DNA of 40,260 nt, from assembly GCA_902587545.1 (NCBI GenBank), contig CACILL010000005.1, positions 1 to 40,260 on the forward strand, given 5' to 3'. This document shows positions 8,701 through 20,199 of the stretch, in pieces. Source of the DNA: an uncultured SAR86 cluster bacterium (GTDB lineage Bacteria > Pseudomonadota > Gammaproteobacteria > Magnimaribacterales > AG-339-G14). Both the position numbers and the translations under genes were made by a program. The notes beneath the pieces were generated by a model, which worked only from the letters and a program-made list of their open reading frames with translations, did no database searches and was not told the DNA's origin. Position 1 is the stretch's first letter; each line of letters starts with the position of its first letter.

Positions 8701-10263
8701 TTAATTACCAGATACTTTTCTATCTATTCCTTCCCAATAAGGATCTCTCAATTCTCTTCTTAAAATTTTTCCTGAAGGATTGCGAGGTAATTCAGAAATG
8801 AAGTTAATTGATCTTGGACATTTGTAGCCTGCTATTTTTGTTCTAGTATAAGAAATAATTTGATCTTCATCTAAAGAGGAATCCGAAAGAACAACAAAAG
8901 CTTTAACAGCTTCTCCCCATTTTTCATCTGGAACTCCTACAACAGCAGCATCGAGAATCTCGTCATGACTCATCAATGCATTTTCCACTTCAGCAGGATA
9001 TATATTTTCCCCACCGGAAACGATCATATCTTTCACTCTGTCATGAATGAATAAATACCCTTCGTCATCAAAAAAACCGGCATCTCCAGAATAAAACCAT
9101 CCATCTACAATTGACTCTTTAGTAGCATCTGGTTTGTTCCAATATCCTTTCATATTTAGATCAGATTTAGAAATGACTTCCCCAATTTCTCCTGTTTTTA
9201 GGTCATTACCATTTTCATCCACGACTTTAAGTTCAACTCCTTTAAGAGCTTTACCGCATGATCTCAATTTTCCTTTTTTTGGATCATGATCTTCGGGCAT
9301 CATAATCGTTATTGCTCCAGTAGTTTCTGTCAAACCATAAACTTGATACAAATCACACTGCATGATTTCTTTAGCTTTTATAATTGTGTCATCTGCGATA
9401 GGTGAAGCTCCATAAAGAACGAAATTCAAAGATGAAAAATCTGTAGTCAAAGCATTTGGATGACTTATGAGAAAAAGAATGACTGCAGGAACAAAAAGCG
9501 TTGATCTTATTTTTTCCTTTTCGATGAGTTCCAAGATTAATCCAGGATCTATATCTGCAATGATTATGTTTCTACAACCGAATATATATCCCCAAATTCC
9601 CCAGTTTGTTCCAGCAACATGATAGCCAGGCATGCAGACCAAATTTGTTGTCCCTTCTTCAAAGGGAACAATTCCATCAATAGATTCATTAGCAGCAGCA
9701 AAATTTCGATTAGTTAACTGAACTCCTTTAGGATGGCCTGTAGTTCCGGATGTGTATAATTGAAGGATATCATCCTGGGCAGATGACTTTAATCCGGTAC
9801 TTGAAGAATCTTGAGAATTTCTCCAGGATATAAAATCTTCATAATCAGAGTGACTTCCATCAACTGCAATTACTTTTTTTACACTAGGCAATTCTTCTAA
9901 AATTTGATCAATTATCGGATAAAACTCTTCGCCTACAAACAAAACTTCGCTTTTTGAATCATTAAGAACATAACTTACTTCTGGAGGAGCTAATCTCCAA
10001 TTTACACCTACCGCAACAGTATTGGATTTTAAAGTTCCAATTAGGAACTCAAAGAAATAATCAGAATTTTTACCATAGTAAGCAATCCTTGAATCAGGTT
10101 TACATCCCAAATTAATCAGACCATTCGCTATTTGATTTGAATAAACATTAAGCTCTTCATAAGAGGTTTCACGATCAAGAAACTTATGAGCTACTGCCTT
10201 CGGAGTCCTCTCGAAACGCCATTCAAATAATTCTTGTATTGTTTTATTTTCAGGAATTTGCAT
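8701..10263 (-). CDS. Long-chain-type acyl-CoA synthetase (AMP-forming)
   Basis: 520 aa, usual length for the ANL (acyl/aryl-CoA synthetase) superfamily. It activates a carboxylic acid with ATP to an acyl-adenylate and then the CoA thioester. Visible motifs in order: P-loop YTSGTTGHPKG (about 170-180), YGLTETTG (A5 region), GWFYSGDAGFFDDEGY (A7), the hinge DRVKDMIVSGGENIYP (A8), and PSGKILRREL with catalytic Lys499 (A10). No signal peptide or TM segment, so cytosolic. It heads a leftward operon that continues to the CMD protein 3 bp downstream. Fatty, short-branched and aromatic acids are all possible; similarity to FadD/caiC-type ligases is general. Confidence 0.9.
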   Translation of the reverse strand: MQIPENKTIQELFEWRFERTPKAVAHKFLDRETSYEELNVYSNQIANGLINLGCKPDSRIAYYGKNSDYFFEFLIGTLKSNTVAVGVNWRLAPPEVSYVLNDSKSEVLFVGEEFYPIIDQILEELPSVKKVIAVDGSHSDYEDFISWRNSQDSSSTGLKSSAQDDILQLYTSGTTGHPKGVQLTNRNFAAANESIDGIVPFEEGTTNLVCMPGYHVAGTNWGIWGYIFGCRNIIIADIDPGLILELIEKEKIRSTLFVPAVILFLISHPNALTTDFSSLNFVLYGASPIADDTIIKAKEIMQCDLYQVYGLTETTGAITIMMPEDHDPKKGKLRSCGKALKGVELKVVDENGNDLKTGEIGEVISKSDLNMKGYWNKPDATKESIVDGWFYSGDAGFFDDEGYLFIHDRVKDMIVSGGENIYPAEVENALMSHDEILDAAVVGVPDEKWGEAVKAFVVLSDSSLDEDQIISYTRTKIAGYKCPRSINFISELPRNPSGKILRRELRDPYWEGIDRKVSGN

Positions 10264-10311
10264 TTTTTACTTGTATTATTTTTTATTTTAAAAAATCCAT
10301 CAAAGATGTAT

Positions 10312-10317
10312 TTGACA
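10312..10317 (+). promoter_or_regulatory. Possible -35 box for the small membrane protein pair
   Basis: A perfect TTGACA lies about 100 bp upstream of the first small membrane gene in the divergent gap. The hexamer 17 bp downstream (TAGCTA, 10335-10340) is a poor -10 match, so the promoter call is weak. Confidence 0.3.
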
Positions 10318-10407
10318 GAAATTGGCTTAAATAGTAGCTAAAAAATTTTAAAAATTGAAGGGCTAATTACCCTATGGTTTTATTAGTAAGCTAAATCACA
10401 TATATAT

Positions 10408-10414
10408 GGGGAGG
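10408..10414 (+). promoter_or_regulatory. Strong Shine-Dalgarno that fixes the start of the 73-aa protein
   Basis: GGGGAGG lies 6 bp before the ATG at 10421. The earlier in-frame ATG at 10406 overlaps this site and has none of its own, so 10421 is the start. Many genes in this window lack a clear SD, so this one stands out and suggests high translation. Confidence 0.8.
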
Positions 10415-10420
10415 TACCTT

Positions 10421-10642
10421 ATGGATAAAGCGTTCGATATGATTAGAGACTTAGTTACTGGGTTAACCGGGATCTTAGTTGGTGTAATCGGTCTAGGTGT
10501 TGTTGCCGGTATTGTTTTTGATAACAATGCTTGGTTTTTCGGCGGAGTTCTTGGCAATCTTTTGGGAGTCATCCAACAATTGGGTGATGCAGGGATTGTC
10601 GGCCTTTTAGCTGCAGCACTGCTTTATAAATTACTTAAGTAA
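10421..10642 (+). CDS. Small membrane protein, 73 aa
   Basis: 73 aa from the ATG at 10421. A short amphipathic N-terminus (MDKAFDMIRDLVTG) is followed by a Gly-rich hydrophobic helix (about 13-35), an aromatic loop (FDNNAWFFGG) and a second hydrophobic helix ending LLYKLLK. Two TM segments with a hairpin shape are likely. It shares the plan and the C-terminal pattern (VLGNLLGVIQQLGDAGIVGL against VLSNFSEVMNLFGENGLLAL) with the next gene, so the two are tandem duplicates. A very strong SD suggests abundant protein. It is divergent from the acyl-CoA synthetase gene. No named family is recognised; holin-like topology is only a shape resemblance. Confidence 0.75.
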   Translation: MDKAFDMIRDLVTGLTGILVGVIGLGVVAGIVFDNNAWFFGGVLGNLLGVIQQLGDAGIVGLLAAALLYKLLK

Positions 10643-10650
10643 TTTTAGCT

Positions 10651-10677
10651 TTGAGCCGGAGTTTTACTTCGGCTCAA
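10651..10677 (+). other. Intercistronic hairpin without a U-run
   Basis: TTGAGCCG at 10651-10658 pairs with CGGCTCAA at 10670-10677; inner bases extend the stem by four more pairs (one G-T) to a 3-base loop. No T-run follows on the + strand, so it is not a standard intrinsic terminator. It ends 14 bp before the second small gene and may stabilise the upstream mRNA or limit expression of the second gene. Confidence 0.7.
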
Positions 10678-10691
10678 CAAAAGAAGTAAAA

Positions 10692-10919
10692 ATGGAAATA
10701 TTTAAATTTAAAAAGATTAGAAAATTCCTTTATAAATCTACAGAGGTCTTAGGTTTATTTATTGCTATCTCTTTATTGATAGGACTTATCTTTGGTCCTG
10801 AAACCCCTGTCTTCGGAAATGTTTTATCAAACTTTTCTGAGGTGATGAATCTTTTTGGAGAAAATGGACTTTTAGCTCTTGTTTCTCTGATAATAATATT
10901 TGCAATCTTAAGGAAATAA
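10692..10919 (+). CDS. Small membrane protein, 75 aa, paralogue of the preceding gene
   Basis: 75 aa with a basic N-terminus (MEIFKFKKIRKFLYK), then two hydrophobic segments (about 19-38 and 56-73) and a C-terminal RK. The loop and second helix align with the 73-aa protein just upstream (shared VL-N, GE/D-xG, L-Rich helix). Compared with that copy it has lost the Gly-rich first helix and has a weak SD, suggesting divergence in role and lower expression. It lies 49 bp after its paralogue and across a long hairpin. It is convergent with sohB 27 bp away. Function unknown. Confidence 0.7.
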   Translation: MEIFKFKKIRKFLYKSTEVLGLFIAISLLIGLIFGPETPVFGNVLSNFSEVMNLFGENGLLALVSLIIIFAILRK

Positions 10920-10946
10920 TTTAAAGAAAAGAATTTCAGATTTTGA

Positions 10947-11963
10947 TTATTTAAATTTGTTTTTATTAAAGAAGGTTTCTAAAGAAGAAATTAATCTAGT
11001 TATTGTATTAGAAATAAAAAAACTTAATTTATCCTGAAAATTTTGTTTTGTGATAAAAGAAATTTCAAAAATTTCATGTTTCTTAGATAGATTTAAAAGA
11101 TACTCGTCACTTGTTGAGATTTCATCAACTAAACCAACTTCAAGGGCTTTAATACCCTCCCAAGTTTCACCAGTAGCAATTTTTTTCATATCCAAAGAAG
11201 GTCTAAATTTTTTTATGTGATCTTTAAAGAGAACGTGTATATCTTCTAAATGCTCTTTAAACTTTTTCCTGCCTGCTGGAGTAGTTTCTCCAAACATTGT
11301 AATGGTTCTTTTATATTCGCCTGCCGTATGTAGTTCATAATCTACATCATTCTTTTTTAGTACTTTATGAAAATTCGGAATAGCTGCTACTACTCCGATA
11401 GAACCAATAATTGCAAAAGGTGAAGATACGATTTTATTGCAAACACAAGCCATCATATATCCACCTGATGCGGCAACTTTATCAACACAGGCAGTTACTT
11501 TAATACCTGCATCTCTTAATCTTTGGAGTTGAGCAGCGCATAAACCATAACCTATAACTGTTCCACCAGGACTTTCTAATCTCAAAACTAGTTCTTGACA
11601 TTTTGTTTCGCTTTTTAAAATAGCTGTTATTTCTTCTTTAAGATTTTCAACACTTGAGGCTTCAATATCGCCATTAAAATTCAAAACAAAGACGGGTTTT
11701 GGAATTGATTTATTTTTTTTAGCCTTTAAATTCCTTTTCTTTTCTTTTTGAAGTTTTTTTCTTTCGTTTTTATTCAAAGTTAAAGACTTTACCATCCCAG
11801 CCATATTGTCTAATTTATCGGATAAATTTGTAATCTTTAATGTACCAGATGAAGATGTTTCTTTTCCTTTTGACGAAAACAAAATGAGGAAAGGAATAGA
11901 GATTATAACTATAAGAGAGATGGTCTTGAGTAGAAAAGACCCATAATCAACTAAAAATTCCAT
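10947..11963 (-). CDS. sohB: SohB-like inner-membrane S49 peptidase
   Basis: 338 aa, close to the ~350 aa of SohB. An N-terminal TM helix (about 11-30) is followed by a basic, charged linker (about 60-90) and the SppA/SohB protease domain. SohB-type enzymes cut membrane and periplasmic peptides with a Ser/Lys dyad. Visible here: ESPGGTVIGYG (about 130-140), KVAASGGYMMA with Ser166 as the nucleophile, FAIIGSIGVV, and GEYKRTITMFGE with Lys218 as the general base. The gene follows serS by 31 bp on the same strand and is the last of the ftsK-lolA-serS-sohB series. Single-domain length argues against SppA, which is twice as long. Confidence 0.9.
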   Translation of the reverse strand: MEFLVDYGSFLLKTISLIVIISIPFLILFSSKGKETSSSGTLKITNLSDKLDNMAGMVKSLTLNKNERKKLQKEKKRNLKAKKNKSIPKPVFVLNFNGDIEASSVENLKEEITAILKSETKCQELVLRLESPGGTVIGYGLCAAQLQRLRDAGIKVTACVDKVAASGGYMMACVCNKIVSSPFAIIGSIGVVAAIPNFHKVLKKNDVDYELHTAGEYKRTITMFGETTPAGRKKFKEHLEDIHVLFKDHIKKFRPSLDMKKIATGETWEGIKALEVGLVDEISTSDEYLLNLSKKHEIFEISFITKQNFQDKLSFFISNTITRLISSLETFFNKNKFK

Positions 11964-11994
11964 AAGGCGGATGAGTTTATCAGGAAAAATATAA

Positions 11995-13263
11995 TTATCT
12001 AGACAGATTCAATTCTTTTGTTCCACCCATATAATTAACTAACACTTCAGGAATAATGACTGACCCCTGCTCTGTCTGATTATTTTCCAGAATAGCTGCC
12101 AATGTCCTGCCAATTGCAAGTCCAGAACCATTGATGGTATGACAAAAAATATTTTCCTTGGATTGTTTGATTCTAATTTTCATCCTTCTGCTTTGAAAGT
12201 CTCTAAAATTTGAGCAGGAGGATATCTCTCTATATGTTTTTTGACTGGGAAACCAGACTTCTAAATCAAATGTTTTAGATGATGCAAAACCTGTATCACC
12301 ACTACACAAAATCACTTTTCGGTAAGGTAAATTTAGGTTATTCAAGATACTTTCTGCATCCTTAGTTAGTTTATCAAGTTCATTTTCAGAATCTTCAGGA
12401 TGAACAAATTTAACTAGTTCAACTTTATCAAATTGATGCTGACGAATTATTCCTTTTGTGTCTTTTCCATAACTACCGGCTTCACTTCTAAAACATGGAG
12501 TATGAGCAACAAAATTAATAGGTAATTCCTCTGAGTTTAGGATTTTATTTCTATAAACATTTGAAACAGGCACTTCAGCAGTTGGAATTAAATACATTTC
12601 CTCATTAGAAATTTTAAATAGATCTTCTTCGAATTTTGGTAATTGTCCAGTTCCAACTAATGAATTTTTATTAACAAGATACGGGACATAAATTTCTTCA
12701 TAGCCATTTTCTATATGAACATCCAACATATATTGAACTAATGCCCTATGCAGCTTAGCAATTTGTTTTCTTAAAACAACAAATCTAGATTTTGCAATAG
12801 TTACCGATTCTTCAAAATTTATTCCATTAGAAAGCTCTCCTAATTCCTGATGATCTTTTATTTTGAAAGAGAATTCTGGAATGCTTCCTTTTTCATAAAT
12901 AATTTGGTTGTTTTCTTCAGATTTACCATCGGGCACGTCTTCTGATAGAACGTTGGGTATTTCCAATAAGAAATTATTTAGTTCCTCAAGAGCACTATCA
13001 AGTTTTGCCTTAACTTCTTTCAAATCAGTTGATATTTTTTTTGCATCTTTAAGTTTTTGATCCTTTAAATCCTGATCTTTTTCTTGAGCAACTTCCTTAG
13101 CGAGAATATTAGATTTTTCTTGAAGTGATTCGGTGTCTATTTGTAGTCTTTTTCTCTCTGAATCGAGACTTTCAAAAGTCTTTTCATCAAATTCAAAACC
13201 TTTTTTTTGAAGATTTTTTTTTATTTCTTTGAAATTATTTCTTAAAAGATTAATATCTAGCAT
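11995..13263 (-). CDS. serS: Seryl-tRNA synthetase
   Basis: 422 aa from the ATG at 13263, which gives the typical MLDINLLRNNF start and lies 1 bp after the lolA stop (TGACATG); a longer in-frame start would lie inside lolA. It attaches Ser to tRNA-Ser. The N-terminal ~100 residues form the long coiled-coil tRNA-binding arm (Lys/Glu-rich). The class II core has motif 2 (FRSEAGSYGKDTKG, about 258-271) and motif 3 (NGSGLAIGRTLAAILENNQ). TAEVPVSN contacts Ser. Order ftsK-lolA-serS matches gammaproteobacteria except that rarA, which sits between lolA and serS in E. coli, is absent. Confidence 0.97.
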   Translation of the reverse strand: MLDINLLRNNFKEIKKNLQKKGFEFDEKTFESLDSERKRLQIDTESLQEKSNILAKEVAQEKDQDLKDQKLKDAKKISTDLKEVKAKLDSALEELNNFLLEIPNVLSEDVPDGKSEENNQIIYEKGSIPEFSFKIKDHQELGELSNGINFEESVTIAKSRFVVLRKQIAKLHRALVQYMLDVHIENGYEEIYVPYLVNKNSLVGTGQLPKFEEDLFKISNEEMYLIPTAEVPVSNVYRNKILNSEELPINFVAHTPCFRSEAGSYGKDTKGIIRQHQFDKVELVKFVHPEDSENELDKLTKDAESILNNLNLPYRKVILCSGDTGFASSKTFDLEVWFPSQKTYREISSCSNFRDFQSRRMKIRIKQSKENIFCHTINGSGLAIGRTLAAILENNQTEQGSVIIPEVLVNYMGGTKELNLSR

Positions 13264-13264
13264 G

Positions 13265-13808
13265 TCAGTTGAGGATAACGAGAATTGTCTCTTTATTATA
13301 GTCAAATATCTTCCTATCTAGTTCATCATTTAATTTAATATTAATGAAGTCTATTTGGGTATCAGCTCCAAACTGATCTTTGTATGAAATAATTTTTAAG
13401 CTCCCATTGTCACTGATGATATTTAAATCAGATATAAATTCTGATGACTCAGAATTGTTCAAAAAACTACAAACTTTTAACTTAGATTTTAACAACAATA
13501 AAGCAGGAATCTGTGACTCAATATTTGCCAGTTTATATTTGATTGTTTCATTGAGATCGTAATCTGTCCTGTAAACATCTTGGTTATTTACAATTAATTC
13601 AGTTTTAGAAGGCTTTATGGTCTCTATTTTAAATAAATTTGGTTTTTCAAAATAAACTTGTCCTTCGACGCTGGATTTGTTTATTCCTTCATAAGATTGA
13701 ATATATTTTAAAGATATTGTCCTCGTATCTTTGCTATAAATATTTAAATTATCTAATTCTGCGCAGGTAAAAACATTAAATGAAGTGAACAAGAAAAATA
13801 AGAAAAGC

Positions 13809-13819
<11 letters not shown>
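13265..13819 (-). CDS. lolA: LolA-like periplasmic lipoprotein carrier
   Basis: 184 aa. A signal peptide (MLNKLFLFFLFTSFNVFTCA) leads a mature domain of beta strands with YFEKPNLFKIETIKPS, close to the LolA pattern in which an aromatic-rich open barrel carries lipoproteins from LolCDE to LolB. LolA is usually about 200 aa, so this is slightly short. Sequence identity to characterised LolA is low by eye; the call rests on fold pattern plus its position between ftsK and serS, which is conserved. It overlaps ftsK by 11 bp and its stop is 1 bp from serS. It would serve lipoproteins such as the 48-aa one in this window. Confidence 0.85.
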
Positions 13820-17136
<3,317 letters not shown>

Positions 17137-17163
17137 TTCTTAATTTTATTACTAATATAATTC

Positions 17164-17883
17164 ATGAAATTTCTTAAACTAGAAAAAAGAAATAAAATTT
17201 CTTATGTCTCTTTTACGAGAACTGAATCATTAAATGCTCTAAATGGCCAAACACTTAAAGAGTTAATTGATTTAAACAAAGAACTTGAAAGAGATTCAAA
17301 TACAAAAGTTGTTGTGTACCGTTCCGAAGGAAAAAATTTCTCTGCTGGAGCAGACATTAAAGAAAAACAAAAAAAATTATCAAAGTTAGAACTTTGGAAA
17401 TCAAATTTAGGTAAAGAAGCCATAGAATCAATCTTAAAAATCAATCAAATTACAATTGCTTCGTTAAGGGGGTATTGTTTGGGAGGAGCAGCATGTATCG
17501 CCTCAGCTTGTGATTTTAGAGTTGCCTCTGAAACTACTTTAGTTGCTTATCCTGAAATCGATCTAGGAATGAATCTTAATTGGTTTGGTCTGCCCTTACT
17601 TTTAAGACTTATAGGTCTATCTAAAACAAAAAAAATGGTTATCAGTGGAGAGATAGAAAATGCGAATGATCTTTTTAACTGGGGTTTTATTGATGAGTTA
17701 TGCAAAGACGAAGATTTAGATAAAGAGACAATCGCTTTGGCAAAAAAATATACTTCAAAACCTGCATTGCCCTCGCAAATGATAAAAAGAAGTGTCAACG
17801 CTTTAGCTTATCAAGCTGATCAAGCGATAATGCATATGGATTATGATCAGTTTCTCTTATCTAGAGAATTTTATAAAGAATGA
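17164..17883 (+). CDS. Enoyl-CoA hydratase/isomerase family protein
   Basis: 239 aa, crotonase fold, slightly shorter than the usual ~260. Oxyanion-hole segments are present: FSAGADIKE (about 59-67) and GYCLGGAACIA (103-113). Of the two catalytic glutamates of enoyl-CoA hydratase, the one matching rat Glu164 is present (Glu131 in YPEIDLG), but the position of Glu144 holds Cys111. It is thus more likely an isomerase or a crotonase with other chemistry than a standard hydratase. It lies 27 bp after trxB and may be transcribed with it. Convergent with the nitronate monooxygenase gene. Substrate unknown. Confidence 0.85.
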   Translation: MKFLKLEKRNKISYVSFTRTESLNALNGQTLKELIDLNKELERDSNTKVVVYRSEGKNFSAGADIKEKQKKLSKLELWKSNLGKEAIESILKINQITIASLRGYCLGGAACIASACDFRVASETTLVAYPEIDLGMNLNWFGLPLLLRLIGLSKTKKMVISGEIENANDLFNWGFIDELCKDEDLDKETIALAKKYTSKPALPSQMIKRSVNALAYQADQAIMHMDYDQFLLSREFYKE

Positions 17884-17884
17884 A

Positions 17885-18859
17885 TTAACTGATTTTATCT
17901 AATCTTTGTTTTGATGAGAGATATTCAGAAACCAATTTATCAACGGTATCCTTTACGGAAGTGATTTCCTTAATTGATCCAATTCCTTGACCTGATCCCC
18001 AAATATCTTTCCAAGCCTTTTTTGAATTATCGCCAGAAAGACCAGAACTTCCAAAATTCATATCGTTTTTGTCTGCATGAGGAAGATTATCAGGATCCAG
18101 TCCTGCATTAACTACACTAGGTTTTAAGTAATTTCCATGAACGCCAGTGAAAGTTGGGCTGTACATGATATCGTTAGCAGCACTGTCAACTATCATCTGT
18201 TTATAGCCAGGTGAAGCGTTGGCTTCTTTGGTAGCAATAAACCTTGTTCCAATATAAGCATAGTCTGCACCCAAAGCCTGTGCGGACAATACTGAAGAAC
18301 CTTCTGAAATACTTCCAGATAAAGCAATTGGCCCATCGAAAAATTCTCTTACTTCTCTAACCAAAGCAAACGGACTTAATGTCCCTGCATGACCTCCAGC
18401 GCCAGCACAAACTAAAATCAGACCATCTGCACCTTCGTCTACAGCTTTCTTTGCATGTCTGACGTTTATGACGTCATGCATTACAACACCTCCATAACTG
18501 TGAATAGAATCAACGACAAATTTAGGAGCTCTCAGACTAGTAATAACCATTGGAACTTTATGTTTTACACAAACATCCACATCATGTTCAAGTCTGTCAT
18601 TAGAACTATGACAAATTTGGTTGACAGCGAACGGAGAAACAATTTCATTTGGATTATCCTTTTTGTACTGTTCTAATTCTGAAGATATTTGAACAATCCA
18701 TTTTTCCAGCTCTTCAGCTGGCCTTGCATTTAAAGCTGGAAATGAACCAATGACTCCTGCTTTGCATTGAGCTATTACAAGCTCAGGATATGAAATAATA
18801 AAAAGTGGGGCAGCTAAGACTGGCAATCTTGTTTCTTTAAAAAGCTCTGAAACTGACAT
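17885..18859 (-). CDS. Nitronate monooxygenase (2-nitropropane dioxygenase family)
   Basis: 324 aa from the ATG at 18859; an in-frame TTG lies six codons upstream but inside the microprotein gene, and TAATG at the junction favours the ATG. FMN-dependent TIM-barrel enzyme that oxidises alkyl nitronates. Visible: LPVLAAPLFIIS near the N-terminus, VVMHDVINVRHAKKAVDEG, DGLILVCAGAGGHAGTL (FMN phosphate and active-site His), ALGADYAYIGTRF. Order and length fit the NMO family, though substrates in marine bacteria are often unclear and other flavin roles are possible. Cytosolic. Last gene of an overlapping chain with the 40-aa protein and the AcuI-like reductase. Confidence 0.9.
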   Translation of the reverse strand: MSVSELFKETRLPVLAAPLFIISYPELVIAQCKAGVIGSFPALNARPAEELEKWIVQISSELEQYKKDNPNEIVSPFAVNQICHSSNDRLEHDVDVCVKHKVPMVITSLRAPKFVVDSIHSYGGVVMHDVINVRHAKKAVDEGADGLILVCAGAGGHAGTLSPFALVREVREFFDGPIALSGSISEGSSVLSAQALGADYAYIGTRFIATKEANASPGYKQMIVDSAANDIMYSPTFTGVHGNYLKPSVVNAGLDPDNLPHADKNDMNFGSSGLSGDNSKKAWKDIWGSGQGIGSIKEITSVKDTVDKLVSEYLSSKQRLDKIS

Positions 18860-18981
18860 TATTGTGAAGCTACCCAAAAGACTATAATTCCTGTTACTGC
18901 AAGAATTATCAAAACAGACATAATTGAATCTAACTTACTGTCTTCATTAGCTATTTTTTCGTTAAAATTATTATCAGTCAT
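18859..18981 (-). CDS. Single-pass membrane microprotein, 40 aa
   Basis: A 40-aa frame from ATG 18981 to TAA 18861-18859. A charged N-terminus (MTDNNFNEKIANEDSKLD) is followed by one hydrophobic helix (about residues 20-37). Its start overlaps the stop of the AcuI-like gene by 8 bp (TATGACTGA) and its stop shares one base with the ATG of the nitronate monooxygenase gene (TAATG). Both junctions are classic for translational coupling, which is the main evidence that it is made. No family is recognised; a membrane anchor or regulator for a neighbouring enzyme is conceivable. Confidence 0.75.
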   Translation of the reverse strand: MTDNNFNEKIANEDSKLDSIMSVLIILAVTGIIVFWVASQ

Positions 18982-19963
18982 ATACAACTCTCACTCTACC
19001 TATTTGATTTCCTTCTAAAATTTTATCTATTTCGTCAGGAAGCTCGTCTAAAGAAATATCTTTAATGTTTTCATCTATATTCTCTAATTTCCAATCAGAT
19101 GAAAAGTTATTCCACACCTCTTCTTTAACATCTATCAAAGACTCTGCAGAGTCTATACCGAATAGAGACAAACCTCTAAGAATAAAAGGAAATATGCTTG
19201 TATCAAGAGATAAACCTCCTACCATTCCACAACATGCAATAGCAGCTCTTTGTGATGTAGAACAAATTAAGTTTGATAATATCTTCCCTCCTACAGCATC
19301 AATACCTCCTGAATAAATTGGTTTCTGTAGTGGGGAAATTAAATCAAGATCTAAATCGTTTCTGTCAACAATTTCTTTTGCTCCAAGATTTTTTAAAAGT
19401 TTCGATTCGTTCAATTTTCCTGTAATGGCAGAAACTTCAAATCCTAATTTATTGAACAACATTAAACTTATCATTCCTACACCTCCCGTAACACCTGAGA
19501 CAAAAACTTTACCGTCTTCAGGTTTTAAGCCATGTTGTAAAAGTTTTCTCATACATAACCCAGCAGTTAAGCCTGCAGTTCCAAAAGCCATTGATTCAGA
19601 TAGAGTTAGATTTTTAGGCTTTTTAATTATCCATTCATCTGGAACCCTTATGTATTCACCAAATCCTCCAAAAGTATTCATTCCCAAGTCGTAACCTGTA
19701 ACAATAACTTCTTCACCTTTTTTAAATTTAGTTCCTGAAGAATGTTCTATTATTCCTGCAGCATCTATTCCAGGTGTATGAGGATAATTTTTTGTTACAC
19801 CCTTATTTCCAGAAGCAGAAAGCGCATCTTTGTAATTAAGAGAAGAGTACTTTACTTTGATTAGAGTATTGTTGTCAGGCAAGAAATCTAAATTTTTTTC
19901 TTCTATGGAATTATTATATTTTTTGTTACTTTCGGTTGTTACCAGAGCTTTATATTTCAACAT
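18974..19963 (-). CDS. acuI: AcuI/YhdH-type NADPH-dependent acrylyl-CoA reductase
   Basis: 329 aa, zinc-independent medium-chain reductase. It closely follows E. coli YhdH/AcuI (324 aa): YSSLNYKDALSASG, HTPGIDAAG, GTAGLTAGLCM, VSGVTGGVGMISL (nucleotide loop), AITGKLNESKLLKNLGA, IDAVGGKIL, and FILRGLSLFGIDS. The enzyme reduces acryloyl-CoA to propionyl-CoA, which in marine bacteria disposes of toxic acrylate from DMSP breakdown; that link is known for the family but not shown here, since no DMSP lyase is in the window. Heads an overlapping leftward operon with the microprotein and nitronate monooxygenase genes. A general quinone-reductase role is the alternative. Confidence 0.88.
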   Translation of the reverse strand: MLKYKALVTTESNKKYNNSIEEKNLDFLPDNNTLIKVKYSSLNYKDALSASGNKGVTKNYPHTPGIDAAGIIEHSSGTKFKKGEEVIVTGYDLGMNTFGGFGEYIRVPDEWIIKKPKNLTLSESMAFGTAGLTAGLCMRKLLQHGLKPEDGKVFVSGVTGGVGMISLMLFNKLGFEVSAITGKLNESKLLKNLGAKEIVDRNDLDLDLISPLQKPIYSGGIDAVGGKILSNLICSTSQRAAIACCGMVGGLSLDTSIFPFILRGLSLFGIDSAESLIDVKEEVWNNFSSDWKLENIDENIKDISLDELPDEIDKILEGNQIGRVRVVYD

Positions 19964-20199
19964 AATTTTTTTGATTGTATTTAACCATACAGAAATACTC
20001 TAAAAAAGCCTGTAGCGGAGTTGAATTCAAAATAAATTATGAACGCACTAAAAAATTACATTTTTTTTTCATTTTTTTTAAAAAAAGGTCACATATGGAA
20101 CATTTCTCTAATTTTTTAAAAAAAACAATGAGAAAAAGCTTAATTTACTGACTTGTATAATTTGACTTTATTTTAATTAAATATTTTTAAGGAGAATTC
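19964..20199. promoter_or_regulatory. Divergent intergenic region, AT-rich, with -10 box for the porin cluster
   Basis: 236 bp between the AcuI-like gene and the first porin gene. A perfect TATAAT at 20156-20161 lies 38 bp upstream of ATG 20200 with no good -35. The SD AAGGAG is at 20189-20194, 5 bp before the ATG. Long A and T runs (about 20055-20125) suggest bent DNA. A 26-codon frame from 20040 was seen but not called. Confidence 0.5.

Noticed and set aside
20040-20120. A 26-codon frame in the gap before the first porin
   Set aside because: No SD, made of A/T runs, and no TM or lipobox pattern beyond what such base composition gives.
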